From NCBI GenBank assembly GCA_028291285.1, contig JAQGIJ010000650.1, forward strand, positions 1 to 6,001: 6,001 nt of DNA, given 5' to 3'. Shown here one piece after another: positions 1-5,038 of the stretch. This stretch comes from Phenylobacterium sp. (GTDB lineage: Bacteria; Pseudomonadota; Alphaproteobacteria; Caulobacterales; Caulobacteraceae). The translations under genes were made by a program, and so were the position numbers. Position 1 is the first letter of the stretch; each line of letters opens with the position of its first letter. A model generated the notes under the pieces. The model was given only the letters and a program-made list of their open reading frames with translations. It was not told the origin of the DNA and made no database searches.

Positions 1-316
1 GCTGGGTGAGCCGGTGGTTCTGCGGCGAGGAGGAGCGGCCGAAGTGGTCCCAGGAGAGGCCGAACCGGCGGCCGAGGTCGTGCTGGACGGTGTGCTGGGC
101 CGCGCAGAAGGTCGCCGGGTCCTGGCCCGCCTCGGCGGCCGCCAACTCGGTCGGCGTGCCGTGCTCGTCGGTGGCGCAGATGTAGAGGGTCTCGCGTCCG
201 CGCGCGCGCTGGAACCGCGCATAGACGTCCGCCGGCAGCATCGAGCCCGCCAGCGTCCCCAGGTGCTTGATCCCGTTGATGTAGGGCAGAGCCGAGGTGA
301 TCAGGATGCGGGACAT
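1..316 (-). CDS. metG: Methionyl-tRNA synthetase, N-terminal 105 codons (runs off left edge)
   Basis: This gene charges tRNA(Met) with methionine in the cytoplasm, a step needed for both initiation and elongation of translation. The first 105 codons are present; the rest of the protein (family length roughly 550 residues or more) lies beyond base 1. The start of the class I Rossmann catalytic domain is clear. It opens with [15 protein letters not shown] (residues 6-20), which holds the HIGH-type signature. [14 protein letters not shown] follows at 27-40, and then the conserved CATDEHGTP at 48-56. The signature reads HLGT (18-21) instead of the textbook HxGH; a changed last position is common in this enzyme group. 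The ATG at 316 was chosen because the family motif begins within ten residues of it, as usual. No strong Shine-Dalgarno sequence precedes it. A candidate promoter lies 41 bp upstream. The gene stands alone here and diverges from the DUF1761 gene. Family assignment is very secure. Confidence 0.95.
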   Translation of the reverse strand, partial: MSRILITSALPYINGIKHLGTLAGSMLPADVYARFQRARGRETLYICATDEHGTPTELAAAEAGQDPATFCAAQHTVQHDLGRRFGLSWDHFGRSSSPQNHRLTQ

Positions 317-356
317 GGCGCGGAAGGGGCCTTCGGGCGAGCGCGGGAGACCGGGG

Positions 357-384
357 CTTATAGCCGCCCGCAACAGGACGCCAA
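357..384 (-). promoter_or_regulatory. Candidate housekeeping promoter for metG
   Basis: Read on the minus strand, a -35-like TTGGCG (384-379) and a -10-like TATAAG (362-357, within GGCTATAAG) are separated by 16 bp. This resembles alphaproteobacterial sigma-70 promoters, which have TTGAC-type -35 and GCTATA-type -10 boxes. Transcription would begin near 350 and give a leader of about 34 nt before the metG ATG. The call rests on motif shape and position only. Confidence 0.45.
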
Positions 385-402
385 AGCCGGCGCGGAAGAA
401 TC

Positions 403-425
403 CTCGCCAAACCGCGTTCGGCGAG
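403..425. repeat. Imperfect inverted repeat between metG and DUF1761 gene
   Basis: CTCGCC (403-408) is complementary to GGCGAG (420-425). After one mismatch, three more inner pairs (410-412 with 416-418) close on a 3-nt loop. The dyad lies just upstream of the candidate metG -35 box and 77 bp before the divergent DUF1761 start. It could be an operator, or a hairpin in a leader transcript. In such GC-rich DNA, chance is also a fair explanation. Confidence 0.3.
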
Positions 426-502
426 TCACCCTTGCTGCGGGGCGAAGGCGGCAGCCCTTTGAGTCGCTTGAAGAAACGCCGTCTTGAAAAGGGAGAAAAC
501 GC

Positions 503-931
503 ATGTTGAAAGGCGTCAACTGGATCGCCGTCATCGTGGCGGTGGTGCTGCTCGAAGGCCTCGGCATGGCCTGGTACGGGCCGCTGTTCGGCAAGGCCTG
601 GCTGGCCGCGCTGGGCCACGCGCCAGACACCACCGATCAGAACCTGAAGATGGCCGCAGGCGTGGCGAACACGCTGATCCTGGTCGTGGGTCTCGCCTGG
701 CTGAACCGCAGGCTGGGCGTCGCCAGCCTCGGCGCGGCGGTGAGCACGGCGGCCGCGGCCTGGGTGTTCTTCGCCTTCACCACCCAGGCGCTGGAGTACC
801 TCTACATGGGGATGAGCCGCGAGCTGGTGCTCATCAACATGGGCTATCTGCTGGTGTCGTTCGTCGTCGCCGGCGTCGTGCTGGCGCTGGTCAAGATCGG
901 CGCGCCCGCCGGCCAGGCGCAGGCGGCCTGA
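503..931 (+). CDS. DUF1761 family small integral membrane protein
   Basis: The product is a 142-residue, very hydrophobic protein with about four predicted membrane helices (near residues 5-27, 50-68, 75-97 and 107-131). It has a short polar tail ending in AGQAQAA. Near the N-terminus it carries NWIAV (6-10) and [10 protein letters not shown] (24-33), the hallmark of DUF1761 proteins, whose biochemical role is unknown. The length fits the family. The start is supported by GGGAG at 491-495, seven bases before the ATG. The gene diverges from metG and converges on the methyltransferase gene, with a strong hairpin beginning five bases after its stop. It appears to be monocistronic. I saw no clear promoter in 426-490. 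Family placement is fairly sure; no function can be given beyond inner-membrane location. Confidence 0.85.
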   Translation: MLKGVNWIAVIVAVVLLEGLGMAWYGPLFGKAWLAALGHAPDTTDQNLKMAAGVANTLILVVGLAWLNRRLGVASLGAAVSTAAAAWVFFAFTTQALEYLYMGMSRELVLINMGYLLVSFVVAGVVLALVKIGAPAGQAQAA

Positions 932-936
932 CCGCT

Positions 937-970
937 GCGGCCCTCGCCGCCGGCGCGCGGCGGGGGCCGC
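937..970. terminator. Strong GC hairpin, likely bidirectional terminator
   Basis: Bases 937-950 pair with 957-970 in a 14-bp stem with one G-T wobble (944 with 963) and a 6-nt loop (951-956). The hairpin starts five bases after the DUF1761 stop and ends one base before the stop codon of the convergent methyltransferase. It therefore fills the whole gap between two facing genes. Neither side has a T tract, so it is not a textbook intrinsic terminator. Such T-less GC hairpins often mark 3' ends in high-GC bacteria. Confidence 0.65.
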
Positions 971-1645
971 TCAGGCATTCTTCTGCTGCAGGAAGGCCCA
1001 GTAGGTGTCGGGCCCCATGCCGGTCTGGAAGCCGAGGTCGAGCGTGCGGGTCTCCGGGAAGCCGACCCGCCGGATCAGCTCGATCCACATGGACTTGCCG
1101 AGCACGCTGTAGTGGTTGGGGTTGGTCTGATGGCGGCAGGTGGTGTCGGGCGCCGGGACCTCGAGATAGAGCACCCCGCCCGGCTTCAGCACCCGGTACA
1201 GCTCGGCCAGGGTGAAGAACGGAAACACGCTGTGCTCGAGGGCGTGGCGGCACCACACCAGGTCGAAGCTCTCGTCCGGGAACTCCAGGAAGGCGAAGTC
1301 CATCTCGCGGACCTTCAGCCCCTTCTGCCGGCAGACCTCCGCGTCCGGGCCGAGCGTGACGCCCAGCGGATCGAGGCCGGCGTCGCGGAACAGCTCCAGC
1401 GCCACCCCCTGCCCGCAGCCCACGTCCAGCACCTTGGCTCCCGGCGCCTGCGGATGATGCTGGCAGAGCAGCTCGAACATCTGTCGTGAAATCGAGCTGT
1501 GGACCGCGCTCGGCGGCTCCGGGTAGATGTCGCCGCGCAGCTTCTGGAGGAAGGCGTCCAGCCGGCGATAGCGGTCGGCCAGGGCCTCGGCGGTGGTCGG
1601 TGTCGTCGTAGGCGTCGTCTGCATCCGGAGGCGGTTATCGGGCAT
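971..1645 (-). CDS. Class I SAM-dependent methyltransferase
   Basis: This is a predicted cytoplasmic enzyme of 224 residues that transfers a methyl group from S-adenosylmethionine to an unidentified substrate. The Rossmann-like fold is well marked. Motif I is KVLDVGCGQG (71-80), which binds SAM. LDPLGV follows at 91-96 after strand 2. The FDLVWCRHALEH segment (127-138) corresponds to motif II and the following helix in Methyltransf_11/23-type enzymes. LKPGGVLYLEVP (153-164) is motif III. A helical N-terminal stretch (about 18-65) precedes the fold and may help bind substrate. An in-frame stop lies four codons before the ATG at 1645, so the protein cannot extend further. ATG at 1624 (MQTTPTT) is an alternative start; neither has a convincing Shine-Dalgarno. 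The gene is divergent from a glycosyltransferase 63 bp away, which hints at glycan or lipid modification. The fold is certain, the substrate unknown. Confidence 0.9.
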   Translation of the reverse strand: MPDNRLRMQTTPTTTPTTAEALADRYRRLDAFLQKLRGDIYPEPPSAVHSSISRQMFELLCQHHPQAPGAKVLDVGCGQGVALELFRDAGLDPLGVTLGPDAEVCRQKGLKVREMDFAFLEFPDESFDLVWCRHALEHSVFPFFTLAELYRVLKPGGVLYLEVPAPDTTCRHQTNPNHYSVLGKSMWIELIRRVGFPETRTLDLGFQTGMGPDTYWAFLQQKNA

Positions 1646-1691
1646 TCGCGCCCATCACAAGCGCCAGCGCAGCACGCCGGCGCGGGCTTCG

Positions 1692-1699
1692 AGAGGGAG
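1692..1699 (+). promoter_or_regulatory. Ribosome binding site deciding a TTG start for the glycosyltransferase
   Basis: AGAGGGAG lies nine bases before the TTG at 1709. It is the only purine-rich Shine-Dalgarno-like stretch near the 5' end of the conserved protein. The open frame continues upstream to an ATG at 1499, but those 70 codons are antisense to the methyltransferase coding region and its start, and give arginine-rich, non-family sequence. Confidence 0.6.
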
Positions 1700-1708
1700 C
1701 GCGGCGGG

Positions 1709-2929
1709 TTGCGACGAAACGTCGTTATCAACTGGGGCGTCTCCAGTTTCTTCGGCTGGGGGATCTACGGCCTCAACCTGGCGCTGGCCTGGGCCAATGA
1801 TCCGCAGGTCGCCCTGGTGGCCGGGCTGCCGATCGGTCCGCAGGACCTGGCGCTCGATCCGGTGCGGATGCGCGCGCTGGCTCCCTTTCTGCAGGAGTCC
1901 GCCCGGCTCCAGGCGCAGCTGGCGGGCTTCAAGGGCGGCCAGGCCACCACCCAAGGGCCGATGCTGGCCGGCCTCGACCAGAACTTCCGCATCCGCCTCA
2001 CGCGCGAGGTGGCGCTGAGCGGCCGCCCGACGCTGGGCGTGACCTTCTTCGAGACCGCGACGCTGAGCCAGGACGCGGTCGCGGCCGCCAGCCGCTACCC
2101 GCTGATCATCACCGGCTCGACCTGGAACGAGCAGGTGCTGCGGGCCCATGGCCTGACCAATGTGCGCACCATCCTGCAGGGGGTGGACCCCACCCTCTTC
2201 CACCCGGCGCCTCGGACGAGCTACGCCGGCGACCGTTTCCTGGTGTTCAGCGGCGGCAAGCTCGAGCACCGCAAGGGCCAGGACATCGCGCTCGCGGCCT
2301 TCCGCCGCTTCGCCGAGCGCCATCCCGACGCGCTGCTCGTCGCGGCCTGGCACAGCCCCTGGCCGCAGTTCGCGCGCACGGTGGACAGGACCGGCCTGGC
2401 CGCCCCCGTGGTCTTCGGGACCGACGGCCGGCTGGACGCCGCCGCCTGGGCCGCGGCGAACGGGGTGGGGCCTGAGAACTTCCTGGACGCCGGCCAGACG
2501 CCCAACCCGCTGATGCCGCAGCTCTACCGGCAGATGGACGTCGGCCTCTTCCCCAACCGCTGCGAGGGGGGCACCAACCTGGTGGCCATGGAGTGCATGG
2601 CCTGCGGCGTGCCGGTGATCCTCTCGGCCAACTCCGGCCACCTCGACCTGATCGAGGACGACAACTGCTTCGTCCTGACCCGCCAGGGCGAGGTGACGGG
2701 GGATCCGCACGCCGCGGCCTTCGGCGACACGCCAGGCTGGGGCGAGAGCGACGTGGACGAGGCGGTGGAACTGCTGGAGCGCGCCTACGCCGACCGCGCC
2801 GAGACCCGGCGCCGCGGTGAGCGCGGGGCGGAGACGATGCGCCGGCTCACCTGGAGCGCGACGGCCGCGCAGGTGAAGGCGGCGGTGCTGGAGGTCAGCG
2901 CTTCCGAGCCCGCTAGAACGGACCCTTGA
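1709..2929 (+). CDS. GT4-type glycosyltransferase (GT-B fold)
   Basis: The 406-residue product probably moves a sugar from a nucleotide-sugar donor to an acceptor on the cytoplasmic side. The N-terminal half starts RRNVVINWGVSSFFGWGIYG, with the glycine-rich loop typical of GT-B acceptor domains, and includes GVTFFETATL (110-119). The C-terminal donor domain begins near 176 with FLVFSGGKLEHRKGQDI (177-193), where K184 and R188 occupy the usual phosphate-binding region. It continues to DVGLFPNRCEGGTNLVAMEC (277-296) and ACGVPVILS (298-306). The two acidic residues E286 and E295 are eight residues apart rather than the classic seven. A TTG start at 1709 is preferred because of the Shine-Dalgarno at 1692-1699 and because family-like sequence begins there. 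The 3' end overlaps the DUF486 gene on the opposite strand. Donor and acceptor cannot be inferred. The neighbouring methyltransferase suggests surface glycan work. Confidence 0.88.
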   Translation: MRRNVVINWGVSSFFGWGIYGLNLALAWANDPQVALVAGLPIGPQDLALDPVRMRALAPFLQESARLQAQLAGFKGGQATTQGPMLAGLDQNFRIRLTREVALSGRPTLGVTFFETATLSQDAVAAASRYPLIITGSTWNEQVLRAHGLTNVRTILQGVDPTLFHPAPRTSYAGDRFLVFSGGKLEHRKGQDIALAAFRRFAERHPDALLVAAWHSPWPQFARTVDRTGLAAPVVFGTDGRLDAAAWAAANGVGPENFLDAGQTPNPLMPQLYRQMDVGLFPNRCEGGTNLVAMECMACGVPVILSANSGHLDLIEDDNCFVLTRQGEVTGDPHAAAFGDTPGWGESDVDEAVELLERAYADRAETRRRGERGAETMRRLTWSATAAQVKAAVLEVSASEPARTDP

Positions 2930-3266
2930 AGACCACGAAGGCGCCCGCCGCGATCAGCGCGAAGCCCACCACGTGGTTGGCCGTCAGCCGCTCGCCCAGC
3001 CAGGTCACCGAGAACACCGCGAAGACGGCGAGCGTGATCACCTCCTGCATCGCCTTCAGCTCGGCCGGCGAGTAGACGCTGCGCCCCCAGCGGTTGGCCG
3101 GCACCGCCAGGCAGTACTCGAAGAAGGCGATCCCCCAGCCGATCAGCACGATCAGCCACAGCGGCCGGTTCTCGACCTTGAGCTGGCCGTACCAGGCGAA
3201 GGTCATGAAGACGTTGGAGGCGATCAGCAGCAGGATCGGCCCAACGGCGGCCCAGGATATCGGCAT
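2913..3266 (-). CDS. DUF486/DMT-type small membrane protein
   Basis: A 117-residue inner-membrane protein with about four helices (near 5-25, 36-56, 69-90 and 97-114), half the size of a full drug/metabolite transporter. It matches the DUF486 pattern: SNVFMTFAWYGQLK (17-30) after helix 1, IAFFEYCLAVPANRWG (46-61), and the AELKAMQEVITL stretch (68-79) leading into FSVTWLGERLTANHVVGF (85-102). Members resemble small multidrug resistance half-transporters and may act as oligomers, but no substrate is established. The ATG at 3266 fits the conserved N-terminus; a weak ACGGAG sits about 11 bases upstream. Its stop codon lies inside the 3' end of the convergent glycosyltransferase, a 17-bp tail-to-tail overlap. 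It is downstream of the universal stress gene on the same strand, 86 bp away with an inverted repeat between them, so co-transcription is uncertain. Confidence 0.85.
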   Translation of the reverse strand: MPISWAAVGPILLLIASNVFMTFAWYGQLKVENRPLWLIVLIGWGIAFFEYCLAVPANRWGRSVYSPAELKAMQEVITLAVFAVFSVTWLGERLTANHVVGFALIAAGAFVVFKGPF

Positions 3267-3310
3267 CGGGCGCAGGGCTCCGTTCGATCAACGGGATGGG
3301 GTGACGGGCC

Positions 3311-3339
3311 CGTAGACCGCCGAAGCGCCGACGTCTACG
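3311..3339 (-). terminator. Inverted repeat after the universal stress gene, possible terminator
   Basis: CGTAGAC (3311-3317) and GTCTACG (3333-3339) are perfect 7-bp complements around a 15-nt loop. On the minus strand this hairpin begins 13 bases after the stress-protein stop and lies 44 bases before the DUF486 start. No T run follows it. It may terminate or attenuate read-through, or be an operator for the DUF486 gene. It borders a 10-bp palindrome, ACGGGCCCGT (3304-3313). Confidence 0.35.
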
Positions 3340-3352
3340 CGCCGCCGCCGGC

Positions 3353-3853
3353 TCAGCCCGCCGCCGGGCCCTCGGCCACCTCTTCCGGCGCGTGGCCGAT
3401 GGCGCGCAGGAAATCTTCCTGGCTGATGTTCAACCGGGCGATCAGCAGGCTGCAGGTCAGGTAATCGGACAGGTAGGCGCCGCTCGGCCCCGACCACCAT
3501 CGCTGCAGCAGGCTCTGCTTGCGGTGACCGACGACCACCAGGTCGGCCTTCATCTGCCGGGCGTAGGCGGCGATCTCCTGCGCCGGCTCGCCGCGCACCA
3601 GCTTGGCCTTCACCGTCATGCCCAGGTGGCCCAAACCGCGGACCGCCTCGTCGAGGATGCTGCGATAGGAGTCGTCCTGGTGGGCCATGACGCCGGCGTG
3701 GGCGCCTTCGGCGACCCGCATGCCGGGGGTCTCTGCGACCACCGCCAGGATATAGATCTCGGCCCCGAAATGGCGCGCGACCAGCGCGCCTTCGCGCAGC
3801 GCCAAGCGGCCCTCGCGCGATCCGTCGTAGGCGACCAGAACCCGTTTGTACAA
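3353..3853 (-). CDS. Universal stress protein, single UspA domain
   Basis: A soluble, cytoplasmic 166-residue protein of the UspA superfamily, which supports survival during starvation, oxygen limitation or other stress. Strand 1 reads KRVLVAYDGS (3-12), with the conserved Asp and Ser; IYILAVV (33-39) is strand 2. GEPAQEIAAYARQMKADLVVVGH (88-110) is the classic central block, and TCSLLIAR (133-140) is the last strand. After VVVGH the family's ATP-binding forms have a G-x2-G-x9-G(S/T) loop. Here the second glycine is missing (GHRKQSLLQRWW, then SGPSG), so nucleotide binding is doubtful. A 26-residue tail follows the fold. The start is placed at TTG 3853 because GAGGTG sits just before it and the domain starts at residue 3. 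An in-frame ATG at 3946 would add 31 residues unlike the family. Its leader contains an inverted repeat. No partner is evident. Confidence 0.88.
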   Translation of the reverse strand: MYKRVLVAYDGSREGRLALREGALVARHFGAEIYILAVVAETPGMRVAEGAHAGVMAHQDDSYRSILDEAVRGLGHLGMTVKAKLVRGEPAQEIAAYARQMKADLVVVGHRKQSLLQRWWSGPSGAYLSDYLTCSLLIARLNISQEDFLRAIGHAPEEVAEGPAAG

Positions 3854-3857
3854 TCGA

Positions 3858-3863
3858 CACCTC
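3858..3863 (-). promoter_or_regulatory. Ribosome binding site supporting a TTG start for the stress protein
   Basis: On the minus strand GAGGTG, complementary to the 16S rRNA tail, ends four bases before TTG at 3853 (its GAGG core is six bases away). No comparable site precedes the upstream in-frame ATG at 3946. A GTG at 3860 within the same element is out of frame. Confidence 0.6.
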
Positions 3864-3873
3864 GTCTTTGCCG

Positions 3874-3904
3874 ACTGGCCAGGATGAGCAAATCCCAGGC
3901 CAGT
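3874..3904. repeat. Inverted repeat in the leader of the universal stress gene
   Basis: ACTGGCC (3874-3880) and GGCCAGT (3898-3904) are perfect 7-bp inverted copies separated by 17 bases. They lie 21-51 bases upstream of the stress-protein TTG, within the 100-bp gap after the oxidoreductase stop. Half-site spacing of about two helical turns (24 bp between centres) would suit a dimeric regulator. Alternatively, the leader RNA could fold into a 7-bp hairpin. I saw no convincing -35/-10 pair to anchor it. Confidence 0.4.
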
Positions 3905-3953
3905 AGAACGCGCCAAATGAAGCGATGCGCGGGCGCTTTTCCTCAAACTCTCG

Positions 3954-4766
3954 TCAGACCGGCTCCTTGGCGACCGCCTCGGCGAGCTTCAGGAGCTCGG
4001 CCAGGCTGCCGGCCTTGAAGTCGATGGCCGCCTGGATGCAGCCCGCATCACGGTAGCGCCGCAGCTGGTCGCGCAGGTCGGCGCCGGCCTGCAGGCGGAT
4101 GCTGCGGTCGATCTTGCGTCCGGCCAGGGCGTCCAGCTTCTCGCCGCCTTCGCGGATCTCGTCGGGCGTGATGCCGGTCGGGTGCCAGATGTCGGCGTAC
4201 TTGGCCGCGCGGCGCAGCGGCGCGGGCGCAAGGCCGCGGCCGCCGACCCAGATCGGCGGGTGAGGCTTCTGCACGGGCGTGGGCTCGAAGCGGATTTTGG
4301 AGACCTGCGAGAAGCGCCGCTCGAAGCTGTGCTCGCCGCCCTTCCAGCACTCCAGGAAGACGTCGAGCGCCTCGTCGGTGACGGCGCCGCGCGGCTCGAA
4401 CGCCTCGCCGCGGCCGAGCGCCGAGAACTCGCGCCTGGCCCAGCCGGTGCCGATCCCCAGGTCCAGGCGTCCGTTGGACAGCACGTCGATGGTGGCCAGC
4501 ATCTTGGCCGTCAGCACCGCGTCGCGCAGCGGCAGCACCAGCACGCCCGTCCCCAGGCGGATGGTCTTGGTGCTCGCCGCGACGAACGACAGGGAGGTGA
4601 GGATCTCCAGCCAGAAGTCGCCATAGACCGGGCGGTAGCCTTCGATGCCGATGACGTGGTCCGTCAGCCACAGGCCCTCATAGCCCATGGCCTCGAACTG
4701 CGCCGCGGCCCTGAGGGCCTCCACGGCGAAGGGCCCCTCGTTGGGCAGCACCACGTCCAGCCTCAT
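3954..4766 (-). CDS. LLM-class flavin/F420-dependent oxidoreductase
   Basis: A predicted cytoplasmic enzyme of 270 residues with the luciferase-like (alpha/beta)8 barrel, which uses reduced flavin or coenzyme F420. MRLDVVLPNEGP opens the first strand. FEAMGYEGLWLTDHV (24-38) is the conserved helix-strand pair. STKTIRLGTGVLVLPLRDAVLTAK (65-88) and the IDVLSNGRLDLGIGTGW block (93-109) are the family's strongest signatures, and PPIWVGGRG (170-178) forms the late-barrel cofactor region. The layout resembles the TIGR03619-type F420 subgroup, but FMN use cannot be excluded without knowing whether the host makes F420. The C-terminal region after 220 looks shorter than in many relatives. GAGAGGA (4780-4774) lies seven bases before ATG 4766, fixing the start; the spacer is a GGATCGATCC palindrome. 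No redox partner gene is adjacent, so the substrate is unknown. Confidence 0.88.
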   Translation of the reverse strand: MRLDVVLPNEGPFAVEALRAAAQFEAMGYEGLWLTDHVIGIEGYRPVYGDFWLEILTSLSFVAASTKTIRLGTGVLVLPLRDAVLTAKMLATIDVLSNGRLDLGIGTGWARREFSALGRGEAFEPRGAVTDEALDVFLECWKGGEHSFERRFSQVSKIRFEPTPVQKPHPPIWVGGRGLAPAPLRRAAKYADIWHPTGITPDEIREGGEKLDALAGRKIDRSIRLQAGADLRDQLRRYRDAGCIQAAIDFKAGSLAELLKLAEAVAKEPV

Positions 4767-4906
4767 GGATCGATCCTCTCTCTCGTGTTTCGGAACGGCG
4801 CCGTCAGGCGCGGAGCGGCGAGCGCGGCCGCGGCCGGCCGGCCGTCGGGCGCTGCGTCGGGGGTGCGCAGCCGGTCGGTCGGATTCAAACGCGCGCCTCC
4901 CTGCCG

Positions 4907-4924
4907 CCCGCCGTCGACGGCGGG
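4907..4924. repeat. 18-bp perfect palindrome in the gap between oxidoreductase and beta-barrel genes
   Basis: CCCGCCGTC followed directly by GACGGCGGG forms a perfect 18-bp palindrome centred between 4915 and 4916. It lies 141 bp upstream of the oxidoreductase start and 95 bp past the stop of the beta-barrel gene. It could be a regulator-binding operator. As RNA it would make a 7-bp stem with a TCGA loop, a possible secondary terminator. The surrounding 252-bp gap has no credible gene. Confidence 0.5.
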
Positions 4925-4964
4925 TCATTGCTCTTGCCTGCGTGCTTACGCTACCGGACCGCGC

Positions 4965-5038
4965 TAGGCTAGGCGCCCCCCCTGGCACGCCGGGCGCCGT
5001 CGCAATCGCGCCCGCGGCTCAATAGGCGTAGGCTAGGC
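4965..5038. repeat. Short direct repeat flanking the 3' end of the beta-barrel gene
   Basis: TAGGCTAGGC occurs at 4965-4974 and again at 5029-5038. The second copy covers codons of the C-terminal LAYAY of the beta-barrel protein. Both are followed by a GGCGCC-type sequence. The 64-bp spacing may record a small local duplication of the gene's end, or may be chance. Nothing suggests a mobile element. Confidence 0.3.
4972..4998 (-). terminator. GC hairpin downstream of the beta-barrel gene, likely terminator
   Basis: GGCGCCC (4972-4978) pairs perfectly with GGGCGCC (4992-4998) around a 13-nt loop. On the minus strand the hairpin begins 20 bases after the beta-barrel stop codon. It lacks a T tract. 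Position and stem strength make a 3'-end signal the simplest reading. Confidence 0.45.

Noticed and set aside
14..487. Plus-strand frame across the metG 5' end and intergenic region
   Set aside because: It overlaps the clear metG coding region on the other strand and shows no family features.
1655..2710. Long open frame of 351 codons on the minus strand, antisense to the glycosyltransferase
   Set aside because: It is a high-GC shadow frame rich in R, G, A and H with no recognisable motif, and the plus-strand gene has clear family signatures.
572..3192. Shared AWYG motif in the DUF1761 and DUF486 proteins, suggesting common origin
   Set aside because: Four residues in membrane-helix contexts are too short; the rest of the two proteins does not align by eye.
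3920..3938. AAGCG/CGCTT inverted repeat followed by TTTT on the plus strand
   Set aside because: The stem is only 5 bp, and the T run is on the strand with no gene ending there, so it is unlikely to be a terminator.
4820..4860. GGCCGCGGCCGGCCGGCCG low-complexity run as a possible special site
   Set aside because: It looks like simple GC-rich low complexity without a defined repeat unit or symmetry beyond what composition predicts.
4880..4892. GTTTGAATC on the minus strand resembling a tRNA T-loop
   Set aside because: The invariant C of the T-loop is absent and no acceptor, anticodon or D stem can be drawn around it.
4182..4967. Long plus-strand open frame opposite the oxidoreductase
   Set aside because: It mirrors the well-supported minus-strand LLM gene and has low-complexity arginine/alanine-rich composition.
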